A DNA stretch of 64,000 nt from a virus: positions 20,623 to 84,622 of IMG/VR virus record IMGVR_UViG_3300007765_000002; one strand, given 5' to 3'. The translations under genes and the position numbers were made by a program. This document shows positions 1-6,799 of the stretch, piece by piece; positions within the stretch are counted from its first letter, which is position 1; each line of letters begins with the position of its first letter. The notes under the pieces are model-generated. The model made no database searches, was not told the DNA's origin, and saw only the letters and a program-made list of their open reading frames with translations.

Positions 1-253
1 TATACATAGGATTGCCGCGTAAACTAATAGTTTGAATTAAAGTTTCTAAATTACTTTGTTGTCCTCTACTTTTATTCCAAGACTTTTCATTATTAACCAA
101 TTGATTAATGTCATCTACAAAAGCAGGGGCGTCAGGTCTGTATTGTGCTACAAGGCCAGTTTGTGATATATCAATTAAAGTATGTATTGTCAAAAACTCA
201 CCAACACCTGAACCAAATCTGCCGCCGGCGGCTAATCCTTTTTCTCTTGCCAT
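1..253 (-). CDS. Partial unrecognised gene (N-terminal part)
   Basis: The N-terminal 84 codons of a leftward gene are present; the rest lies beyond the left edge. It starts at the ATG at 251-253 and the frame stays open to base 1. The protein begins MAREKGLAAGGRFGSGVGEF, glycine-rich and then mostly polar. I do not recognise the family. It lies downstream of two small late-type genes, so a virion or late role is plausible, but nothing in the sequence proves it. Confidence 0.6.
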   Translation of the reverse strand, partial: MAREKGLAAGGRFGSGVGEFLTIHTLIDISQTGLVAQYRPDAPAFVDDINQLVNNEKSWNKSRGQQSNLETLIQTISLRGNPMY

Positions 254-300
254 TTGTATACCTATAATATGCTACTATTATATTTAGTATAGATTATTTA

Positions 301-333
301 GCCAAATAAAAAGCGGAATGTTACCATTCCGCT
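301..333 (-). terminator. Rho-independent terminator
   Basis: A perfect 9-bp stem (312-320 with 325-333, AGCGGAATG) has a 4-base loop. On the minus strand it is followed by TTTTATTT. It closes the transcript of the small gene ending at 357 and separates it from the partial gene at 1-253. Confidence 0.85.
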
Positions 334-356
334 GTTTTATTATATAATATATTAAA

Positions 357-728
357 TTATAGAACGTATGTTTTTGCTGTTACTGTTGCTGATGCAAAGT
401 TTACAGAATCAACTGTACCCAAAGCAATTAAAACATCTTCTAAGTGAGCGGCCAATGTTTCACTGGCTGAGCCATCATATGTGTCTGTACCGTATTCACC
501 CTCGACACAAACTGAAATATTGTTGTCTGCACTATGTAGTGCGCCAATAATTACAATGTTAAAGCCTGCGCCTTGAATTGCATCCATGGCGGCTGCTACT
601 GCTGATGTTGGGCCTAGCTTTCCTGAAACATCTGCGCCAAAATCAATATCTAAGTGTGCTAATGTTTTACCTAGAAAATTGGTGCTAAGACCAAATGATG
701 CAGGTACTGTTCTTGTTACTGAAGCCAT
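357..728 (-). CDS. Small late-expressed protein, possible virion component
   Basis: This 123-residue protein is rich in Ala, Gly, Thr and Val, with no Trp and one Cys, and looks like a small soluble beta-rich protein. I do not recognise a named family. The gene is a stand-alone unit: a perfect late promoter TATAAATA at 760-767, a strong ribosome site (AGGAGATTTAAA before the ATG), and a terminator at 301-333. Its neighbour at 867-1196 has the same architecture. Strong, isolated late expression suggests an abundant virion component such as a capsid decoration protein; this is inference from context. Confidence 0.75.
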   Translation of the reverse strand: MASVTRTVPASFGLSTNFLGKTLAHLDIDFGADVSGKLGPTSAVAAAMDAIQGAGFNIVIIGALHSADNNISVCVEGEYGTDTYDGSASETLAAHLEDVLIALGTVDSVNFASATVTAKTYVL

Positions 729-759
729 TTTAAATCTCCTAATCTAGCGTTGTTATCTT

Positions 760-767
760 TATTTATA
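760..767 (-). promoter_or_regulatory. T4-type late promoter
   Basis: The minus strand reads TATAAATA, the T4 late promoter -10 element recognised by the gp55-type sigma. It lies 32 bases upstream of the ATG at 728 and downstream of the previous gene's terminator. Confidence 0.7.
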
Positions 768-786
768 TACAAAAATACAAAATAAA

Positions 787-812
787 AAAGCGGGATATTT
801 CTATCCCGCTTT
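787..812 (-). terminator. Rho-independent terminator
   Basis: An 11-bp stem built around AGCGGGATA (787-797 with 802-812) has a 4-base loop. On the minus strand it is followed by a run of T and A residues. It ends the transcript of the gene at 867-1196. The plus strand also carries a short T run, so it may act in both directions. Confidence 0.8.
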
Positions 813-866
813 TCTTGGAATCATTTGTTTCTAGCAATGCTAAAAACTGTGATTTTACGCTAATAA

Positions 867-1196
867 TTAAGCTAAGCTAACACCTGTGATTGTTTTGACA
901 CTTAGTGTTTGTGCGGCAATTGCGTCTAGACGTGCTTCTAGTGCTGTCCATACTGCGCCTGAACCGGCTGCAATGTGAGCGTGTGCGCCTGAAAGACCTA
1001 CTACGAAGCCAGCGGCTGTAACTGTGCCTACGAACTCAACTGTACCGTGCTGTGCAATTGCTTCTAGTGCTAGTTGTGCATCTGTATCTGTTGTAAAGTC
1101 GCCACCTGTTGAACATACCCATGTAATGTCACGAACACCTGCGTACTCTGAATTATCTTGTGCTGTTGAATAAGCTGGATTTGTATAACCTGCCAT
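867..1196 (-). CDS. Small late-expressed protein, possible virion component
   Basis: This 109-residue protein is Ala, Gly, Thr and Val rich (begins MAGYTNPAYST). It resembles its neighbour at 357-728 in size and composition, although I see no clear residue-by-residue alignment. It has a strong ribosome site (AGGAGATTAG before the ATG), a TATAAATA element at 1250-1257 and a terminator at 787-812, so it is a single-gene late unit. The family is not recognised. Abundant virion protein is the likeliest role by context. Confidence 0.75.
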   Translation of the reverse strand: MAGYTNPAYSTAQDNSEYAGVRDITWVCSTGGDFTTDTDAQLALEAIAQHGTVEFVGTVTAAGFVVGLSGAHAHIAAGSGAVWTALEARLDAIAAQTLSVKTITGVSLA

Positions 1197-1249
1197 TTTT
1201 CTAATCTCCTATATCTTGTAATGTATAGATTTCTCTATACCGTTAATAT

Positions 1250-1257
1250 TATTTATA
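1250..1257 (-). promoter_or_regulatory. T4-type late promoter
   Basis: A perfect TATAAATA on the minus strand, 54 bases upstream of the ATG at 1196. The longer leader contains a weak TATAG/CTATA stem near 1225-1240. Confidence 0.65.
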
Positions 1258-1296
1258 TCTAATTAGAAAAAATAAACTACGCTATTTCATTGCATA

Positions 1297-1995
1297 TTAT
1301 TTATTGGCTAGCCACTTTCCTATTCCTTTGCCTACCACATAACCACCGGCTGTCGCTAGTGCAATTTTTGCTGGTGTACTAATGCCTGTTTTTTCTGGAT
1401 CTTTAGCACTTTTATCTTCATATCCACCCTTACGCATAAATCCTTCATATGGGCCGCGTAAATCACTTTTAGGTGTTTTGGCCCTCAATGCCTGTAACAA
1501 TCTAGTAGTACCTTGCTTGCGCTCAGTACCATATAATCTATTCCAATCACTTAACAATCTTCTTACAGCACTATACTGCCCATTTCTAATACCTAAATTA
1601 CGCTCTAAACTCATTAAAAATTGTTTGTCGAAGTTCGGATTAGCCTTACCTTGTGCCACATCTCTGAGATACCTTTTAAATTGTAATAAAGGCATACTTG
1701 CCCTACCAACTGGGCCAATTTGATTTGCGTATCTTTCTGGATTACTAAAAACAGCTACCCAGTTGTGTAAATCTGTTGCTGTTGATCTAATATTACTGAA
1801 ATCTTGATATTGCAAAGTTTTTCTAGCATATTCTGATGCCTGCGCGGCTGTGCTGGGATCAAATCGCATTGCCTGCAATGATAATACCGTCAAGTAAATA
1901 CTTTCTGCCACTTGTTCAGCACTAAGATTCAAACCACGCTGGGTGCGTAGTGCTCGTGCTTCTGTTAAATCTTTAATAAAACCCATCAACCCCAC
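1297..1995 (-). CDS. Conserved-type hypothetical protein with Gly-rich C-terminal segment
   Basis: This 232-residue protein is largely basic and helical. Its C-terminus (about residues 205-225) is a hydrophobic, glycine-rich stretch (ALATAGGYVVGKGIGKW) that could insert in a membrane or pack in a virion. It overlaps the 3' end of the ligase-like gene by 10 bases, so the two are probably co-translated. No family is recognised. The start could equally be Met4. Confidence 0.7.
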   Translation of the reverse strand: MGLMGFIKDLTEARALRTQRGLNLSAEQVAESIYLTVLSLQAMRFDPSTAAQASEYARKTLQYQDFSNIRSTATDLHNWVAVFSNPERYANQIGPVGRASMPLLQFKRYLRDVAQGKANPNFDKQFLMSLERNLGIRNGQYSAVRRLLSDWNRLYGTERKQGTTRLLQALRAKTPKSDLRGPYEGFMRKGGYEDKSAKDPEKTGISTPAKIALATAGGYVVGKGIGKWLANK

Positions 1996-3329
1996 TCCTT
2001 TTGACTTAAAAAGTTTCTTCTTGAAAACTCCATTCTATCTACTAATTTTACGGCATTACCTATTCTATCAATTGCTACAAAACCCTCGGGGTCTGCTACC
2101 TCGTAGCCGCCATCTGTTTTATAAAATGTTCCAATACCTTCTACTTTGTTTAATTTGTTTACTAAGATCATTTTAATCTGTACGATTTGTTTATATATGC
2201 CAAGTATTGCTAATAATGTATTACTGTTATCTTCGATAAACTGTTTGTTTGCTTCTATTTTTTGTACACGCGCCTGTCCTGCAGGCCCTTCAATACCAGT
2301 TTTTAGTTTATCAATTTCGGCTTGCATACGATCATCATAATAGTTAATAAAGTCTTGCAAGAAATTTGTAGCATTGGATACTTGTCCTTCTCCTTGGCGA
2401 ATCTTTTCGTTAATAAAGATGGGAATATATTTCATAAACTCTTCATTTTTCAACATTGTGTTGAATTTTGAGGCATTTGTTTTAGATAAAATATCACTCA
2501 TCTTCTCAACACCGCGCCTTACAGAATCTGTTTCTCTTGCAGTTAATGTAGCAACGCCTGTTAAATCTTTATACGTAGCATCATCCATCCAAACTTTTTT
2601 GTTACCTTCTGGTGCTATTACACCATATTGTGTTTGCATGTCACTAATCTCAGGCCCGCCAGTATATTGCGTATGCCATACTATACCAAAGTCTGCGGCC
2701 AGTAATTGCTGTGCTAATTCACTGCCGACAGGGACAGCATATGTAATTTCTTGTGGTCTAAAAGCAATATATTTTTCCCCTTCAATAGTTACTGTTTTTA
2801 AATCACCTTTAGCAAACATAAAGTCGCCATGCAGTATGCCATCAAAGTTTAATTTTGGCAATTCTTTTAAAGCCATCTTAAACTTATTACGCAGGCCTGC
2901 TCTTGTCTTACCTTTTTCTAAACCAGCATCAGAATGGTTCTTGTCAATATCTTTAGGTGTTTTGTTTAATTTAGGATTTTTATTAAAAAAGCCGTGCTTT
3001 GTTGCTACAAAAAACTTACCGTCCTTTGGATCAGTGCCAGCAACAATAGCAGGAGCACCATCCCACTTAGTTGTTATTTTGGTACGTTTGCCTCCGTGTC
3101 CGGAAAGCATACCAGCAACGTTGGCCAAATAGTTTAATGCTTGTTTAGCGCCTTTGTATCCTTGCGTAAATACCAAGTCTTCAAGGTGTGTCATATGTGT
3201 GCGGTCTTCTTTTTCAAAAAGCCATTTAGATTCGTTAATAAGATTTCCTTCGCGGTCTTTGCGTGGTGCACGGTCCTTGCGACGTTTTGCTCTTGCTGGT
3301 CGTTCTTCGTGTAGATCAGATATCTTCAT
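1986..3329 (-). CDS. Ligase-like nucleotidyltransferase (KxDG family), possibly virion-packaged
   Basis: A 447-residue protein. In order I see motifs expected of covalent nucleotidyltransferases (DNA/RNA ligases and capping enzymes). Motif I is KWDG at residues 88-91, with K88 the candidate AMP-accepting lysine. A motif III-like HGDFMF lies near 167. A motif IV-like EGFV is at 415, and a motif V-like KLVDR begins at 428. The spacing between III and IV is much longer than usual, filled by a mainly helical insert. The ATG at 3329 is chosen over the TTG at 3338. The N-terminus MKISDLHEERPARAKRR resembles a short targeting peptide followed by a basic segment. It overlaps genes on both sides. Activity is inferred from motifs alone. 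Confidence 0.55.
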   Translation of the reverse strand: MKISDLHEERPARAKRRKDRAPRKDREGNLINESKWLFEKEDRTHMTHLEDLVFTQGYKGAKQALNYLANVAGMLSGHGGKRTKITTKWDGAPAIVAGTDPKDGKFFVATKHGFFNKNPKLNKTPKDIDKNHSDAGLEKGKTRAGLRNKFKMALKELPKLNFDGILHGDFMFAKGDLKTVTIEGEKYIAFRPQEITYAVPVGSELAQQLLAADFGIVWHTQYTGGPEISDMQTQYGVIAPEGNKKVWMDDATYKDLTGVATLTARETDSVRRGVEKMSDILSKTNASKFNTMLKNEEFMKYIPIFINEKIRQGEGQVSNATNFLQDFINYYDDRMQAEIDKLKTGIEGPAGQARVQKIEANKQFIEDNSNTLLAILGIYKQIVQIKMILVNKLNKVEGIGTFYKTDGGYEVADPEGFVAIDRIGNAVKLVDRMEFSRRNFLSQKEWG

Positions 3330-3561
3330 TATTAACAATATCCAATAATTCTGTTATAGCATCACTAAAACGTTTTTTAGTTGCTTCATCAACATCGTCC
3401 CAATCTATTTTAATCCAATCATCTACAACGTTTTCTAATTCGCCGGACATTTGATCTACAATACCACTTGTTTTACCTGGTGGGAATCTTTTATAACGTG
3501 GGGGCGGCCGCCTAGTTAAAACTTTTGAGTCTACGTACGGCGATATTTCACTCAGTTTCAC
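3316..3561 (-). CDS. Small conserved-type hypothetical protein
   Basis: An 81-residue protein from the GTG at 3561, which overlaps the stop codon of the upstream gene. The open frame extends to 3591, but that would give an unlikely 44-base overlap. It has a basic proline-rich patch (LTRRPPPRYKRFPPGK) followed by an acidic helical C-terminus. The pattern KLSEISPYVDSKVL at the N-terminus looks like a short leader. No function is recognised; it is part of the overlapped operon with the ligase-like gene. Confidence 0.6.
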   Translation of the reverse strand: MKLSEISPYVDSKVLTRRPPPRYKRFPPGKTSGIVDQMSGELENVVDDWIKIDWDDVDEATKKRFSDAITELLDIVNNEDI

Positions 3562-3802
3562 TGTCGCCCGCCTTGCGAATACTACGCACAAATTTTTTAT
3601 TATCTTGTCCGCGTATACTATTAAGAAGTCGTCTTTCTAGTTCAGAAGCAGTAGCATGGTCATAGTTTTCATAAATATTATTAATAAGATTTACTGCACT
3701 GTCAATGATATGTATAGCGCGACTTTCAATAATCGCACTCTTATTTTTCTCGCTATATAGAGAATTCAATTCTTCAAGTATAGTTCTAGTTTTACGTTTC
3801 AT
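3548..3802 (-). CDS. Small helical hypothetical protein
   Basis: An 84-residue protein starting at the ATG at 3802 (a GTG at 3814 would add four residues). It is predominantly helical and charged (MKRKTRTILEELNSLYSEKN), with a basic C-terminal end. It is the first gene of a short overlapped operon that continues into the 81-residue and ligase-like genes. The family is not recognised. Confidence 0.6.
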   Translation of the reverse strand: MKRKTRTILEELNSLYSEKNKSAIIESRAIHIIDSAVNLINNIYENYDHATASELERRLLNSIRGQDNKKFVRSIRKAGDSETE

Positions 3803-3843
3803 ATTAATATACACTCTGTATATATTTAGTTAAATTTCCACTA

Positions 3844-4332
3844 TTAATTGTTAAATTTTGCTTTCTTATTAATAGATGTCCAACCAAATCCTCTAACAGA
3901 GTAGTAACAAGAAACAACTTTCCAACTTGGAATTTTAGGTTCTGCTGATTCCATTCCCAATTTGAATATATTGTCTGCTTGTTTTCGAAGGCTTTTGATA
4001 CTTGTTTTGTCTAAAGCGCCTTGGTCTTTGTGTTTTCTAATAGCACCGTAAAGAGCATCATGTATAACTGCACCACGGGCAACATCCCACGGAGAAATAA
4101 TACTCCACATTGCTCTGGATATTGATGCTAAATCTGTTTTATATCCAACTGGAGCTGTGATCATAATATGATCATCAGTTTCTCTAATTTTTACATCTGT
4201 AAGTTTCCAAACTGACATTGAATTAACAATATCAGCAACTCTACTTTTTTCAATCTCAAATGTAAGAGACTCAGTTAATACCCATTCTCTCGGGCCAAGA
4301 AAATCTGCTTGTAAATAATCATGCCACCGCAT
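3844..4332 (-). CDS. DUF1353-family protein
   Basis: A 162-residue protein carrying the DUF1353 signature: GYKTDLASISRAMW followed by ARGAVIHDALYGAI (about residues 62-96), with the characteristic TDLAS and HDALY motifs. DUF1353 proteins are common in tailed phages; their biochemical role is not established. The gene has a good ribosome site (AGGA nine bases before ATG) and a perfect TATAAATA late promoter 30 bases upstream, so it is probably expressed late. Confidence 0.8.
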   Translation of the reverse strand: MRWHDYLQADFLGPREWVLTESLTFEIEKSRVADIVNSMSVWKLTDVKIRETDDHIMITAPVGYKTDLASISRAMWSIISPWDVARGAVIHDALYGAIRKHKDQGALDKTSIKSLRKQADNIFKLGMESAEPKIPSWKVVSCYYSVRGFGWTSINKKAKFNN

Positions 4333-4361
4333 AGTATAAATTCCTGTTAGGTTGTTTATAC

Positions 4362-4369
4362 TATTTATA
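4362..4369 (-). promoter_or_regulatory. T4-type late promoter
   Basis: TATAAATA on the minus strand, 30 bases before the DUF1353 gene start. It overlaps the last codons of the helicase gene (stop at 4365). Confidence 0.65.
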
Positions 4370-5783
4370 ATTCCTCGTTGTTTCGCATGTTGCTGAGTAG
4401 AGAACGAATTTTACTACCACTTGCTTCTGCTGTAACTTTGGGAGCATCACCTGCACTACTGACTGTTGCACTTCTGTTAATTTTGTTGAATATGTCTGTT
4501 TGGGATCCTGCTGGTGTATATTCTGTGCTTTCATCATTTTGATATGACTGTGCATCTTCTCCCAGATCTCTAATACGTAAACTTTCCAAATCAAATTCTA
4601 GATCAAGTTTTTGGCCAACACCACTACTACTTCTAGTTTTCATAAACTGTATTTGATATCTTCCACGCTCACGCATTGCTCTACTTGTAAAAATACCAAT
4701 AACATTGTCTGCTGTATTAACTTTACTAATACCGCCTGCAATATGTGAATGATCAAACTCAATTTCATCCACAGCACCTCTGTTTAACTGCGATGCTGTA
4801 ACTAATACAGTGTCTAGTTCTTTAGCAAAGTTTCTTAGTTCTTCTGCTACATACTTGTCTTTAACAAACAAATCACTTGGTGCTACTTTAGCACTTACCG
4901 GCATACACAGATCTAAGTAATCAATCAAAATCGCATCTGGCTTTATACCCTTTTGCACACTTAATTCTTTTACATAACTGCGAAAATCATTAATGTTACT
5001 TTGTGCTGGCATATACTTAATTTGTAATTTACCCGCCTTCTTAGATACTAACTTAATTTTCATTTCAACTGTATCAAGATCTTTAAAAATTTCTTTTGTT
5101 GCAATGTTAGATATCATACTGTCAATACGCATTGCTGTAAGTTCTTCGCTTAATTCCAATGTAAAATATAAAACATTTAATCCGGCCAATACCCAGTTAA
5201 CTGCTACGTTTTGCATAAACAAACTTTTACCACTACCACTGCCACCTGCAAAAATATTTAACTCGCCCTTGTTAAAGCCACCAAACAGTTTCTTGTCAAA
5301 CGTTGGCCAACCTGTGCTCAACTGTCCGTTATTAGATTTTAGCGATAGTAGTCTTTCTCTTGGATTGTCCCAATAGTCTGTACCCATATCTTTTGTAAGA
5401 CCAATCTGTACTGCTTTCTTAATTTTAGACTCAACTAGGTTGTAGTCACCCTTTTCTAATAGATCAGCACTATCTAAAATTGCTCTCTCAAGTTCTTTAT
5501 GCCTACTAAAAGTTTCAAACTCATCCATTAACCAATTAGTGTGGTCTTCTGCTACTTCTTCTATAATATTTAATTTAGAACCTGTTTTACTGTTTATTTG
5601 TTTTATTTCGGGCAAAGATTTATATTCATTCACATATTCTTTTATAAACTTTGCTACTGGACGCAAACTTCTATCAAAGTTTTGCGGATTAAAAATGTTC
5701 TGTACTCTTACGTATGCTTCCGGATTTGCCACAAGCATTTCAAGATACAGTTTTTGTAGATCTACGTTATACTCTTTGTTCAT
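4365..5783 (-). CDS. 41: Replicative DNA helicase, gp41-like (DnaB superfamily)
   Basis: A 472-residue protein, almost the length of T4 gp41. A helical N-terminal domain is followed by a RecA-like motor: Walker A GGSGSGKS at residues 180-187, a catalytic acidic region near 210 (FTLELSEEL), and Walker B AILIDYLDL near 284-292. It unwinds DNA 5'-3' at the fork as a hexamer and, by homology, pairs with the gp61 primase encoded immediately upstream. The two reading frames overlap by 17 bases, implying co-translation. The C-terminus is a low-complexity polar tail. Confidence 0.92.
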   Translation of the reverse strand: MNKEYNVDLQKLYLEMLVANPEAYVRVQNIFNPQNFDRSLRPVAKFIKEYVNEYKSLPEIKQINSKTGSKLNIIEEVAEDHTNWLMDEFETFSRHKELERAILDSADLLEKGDYNLVESKIKKAVQIGLTKDMGTDYWDNPRERLLSLKSNNGQLSTGWPTFDKKLFGGFNKGELNIFAGGSGSGKSLFMQNVAVNWVLAGLNVLYFTLELSEELTAMRIDSMISNIATKEIFKDLDTVEMKIKLVSKKAGKLQIKYMPAQSNINDFRSYVKELSVQKGIKPDAILIDYLDLCMPVSAKVAPSDLFVKDKYVAEELRNFAKELDTVLVTASQLNRGAVDEIEFDHSHIAGGISKVNTADNVIGIFTSRAMRERGRYQIQFMKTRSSSGVGQKLDLEFDLESLRIRDLGEDAQSYQNDESTEYTPAGSQTDIFNKINRSATVSSAGDAPKVTAEASGSKIRSLLSNMRNNEEL

Positions 5784-6750
5784 TTAGTCTTTTCTTTGCC
5801 ATTAAGTTTATCTTGAGACTCGATGTCTCAACATTATCTATTATATTTTTTAGTGTAAATATTCTACCATATTGGACTATTGCTTCGTTTATATCCTTAC
5901 AAGTGTCGTGCCACGTTGGAAAACTTACGTCCCAGTTATATTTTAGTGCTTGCTGTATAAGTTTGTTTCCGGCACTATCGTTATCAGGTACCATTATAAC
6001 TTGCCTGTTTAAACTCTCAATCAAATCAACCTGTGCATCACTTATATCACTGCCTAGTATAGCAACGCCTTCTACAGCAATAGCATCAAATGGGCCTTCT
6101 GTCACAATAACAAACTTGCGATCTTCTGTTTGCCCATCCATATTAAACACAAACCCCTGTGGTGTGCTAGTAAAATATTTTGGATTACCACGCACAGTTA
6201 AACGTGCGGTGTATCCTACAATTTCTCCTTTCCAAAAGAATGGTATTATTACACGCCTGTCAAACTTTGTTTCTGTTATTGGCGTCCAATAAAAATTGTA
6301 GTCATTAATACTTAGCCCTCTGTTTGCCAAATACTTTACAATTTGGGTATTATCGCTTTTTAGCAGGTTGCTTTCTTTTGGAAAATCTTTAAGTTCAAAG
6401 TTAAACTCTGTTTCTTCTTCAATAAGATCGTGTTCAATAGCAGTTTCTTTTAACTGTATTGCTGTTAATACAAGGCGCTTAATATCACCTTCCGGAACAC
6501 TTAGCCACGACATTAACTGCCGCATTTTTCTGCTTAAATGTCTTCCGGGTTGCCAGCCTGTTTTATACCCACAGTTGAAACAATTATATGAGATCGCCTC
6601 ACCGTTGATTATAATACCGCCTCGGCCACGCTTATCTTGTGTTTCTCCGTTATGTATGCAACAAGGCGCATTAAATGAATTCCAGCCACTAGAACTTTTC
6701 TTTACCCTTCCAGGCAAATTGTTCATAATAACTGACTGTACTAAGTTCAT
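5767..6750 (-). CDS. 61: DNA primase, gp61-like (DnaG type)
   Basis: A 327-residue DnaG-type primase. The N-terminal zinc-binding site shows CCIH at residues 30-33 and CFNC at 57-60. The TOPRIM domain has VTEGPFD (E218, D222) and VPDND (D256, D258), the metal-binding acids. It makes RNA primers on the lagging strand together with gp41, whose gene overlaps its 3' end. I chose the ATG at 6750; an in-frame TTG at 6765 lies inside the promoter. A consensus promoter ends 6 bases before the ATG, so the mRNA may be leaderless; Met9 (ATG at 6726) is an alternative start. Confidence 0.9.
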   Translation of the reverse strand: MNLVQSVIMNNLPGRVKKSSSGWNSFNAPCCIHNGETQDKRGRGGIIINGEAISYNCFNCGYKTGWQPGRHLSRKMRQLMSWLSVPEGDIKRLVLTAIQLKETAIEHDLIEEETEFNFELKDFPKESNLLKSDNTQIVKYLANRGLSINDYNFYWTPITETKFDRRVIIPFFWKGEIVGYTARLTVRGNPKYFTSTPQGFVFNMDGQTEDRKFVIVTEGPFDAIAVEGVAILGSDISDAQVDLIESLNRQVIMVPDNDSAGNKLIQQALKYNWDVSFPTWHDTCKDINEAIVQYGRIFTLKNIIDNVETSSLKINLMAKKRLNEQRV

Positions 6751-6756
6751 AGTACT

Positions 6757-6785
6757 ATTATACAACCTGATGTGCTATATGTCAA
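6757..6785 (-). promoter_or_regulatory. Consensus sigma-70 promoter for the gp61-gp41 operon
   Basis: On the minus strand TTGACA (6780-6785), a 17-base spacer and TATAAT (6757-6762) match the bacterial consensus at all twelve positions. Six bases separate the -10 from the primase ATG. It implies early transcription of the helicase and primase genes by unmodified host polymerase. Confidence 0.85.
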
Positions 6786-6799
6786 GAATCATAATGATA

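Noticed and set aside
2374-3132. A 252-codon plus-strand frame
   Set aside because: Antisense to the ligase-like gene, whose motifs are clear.
4361-4594. A 77-codon minus frame in the helicase 3' end
   Set aside because: Overlaps the helicase C-terminus in another frame, no ribosome site.
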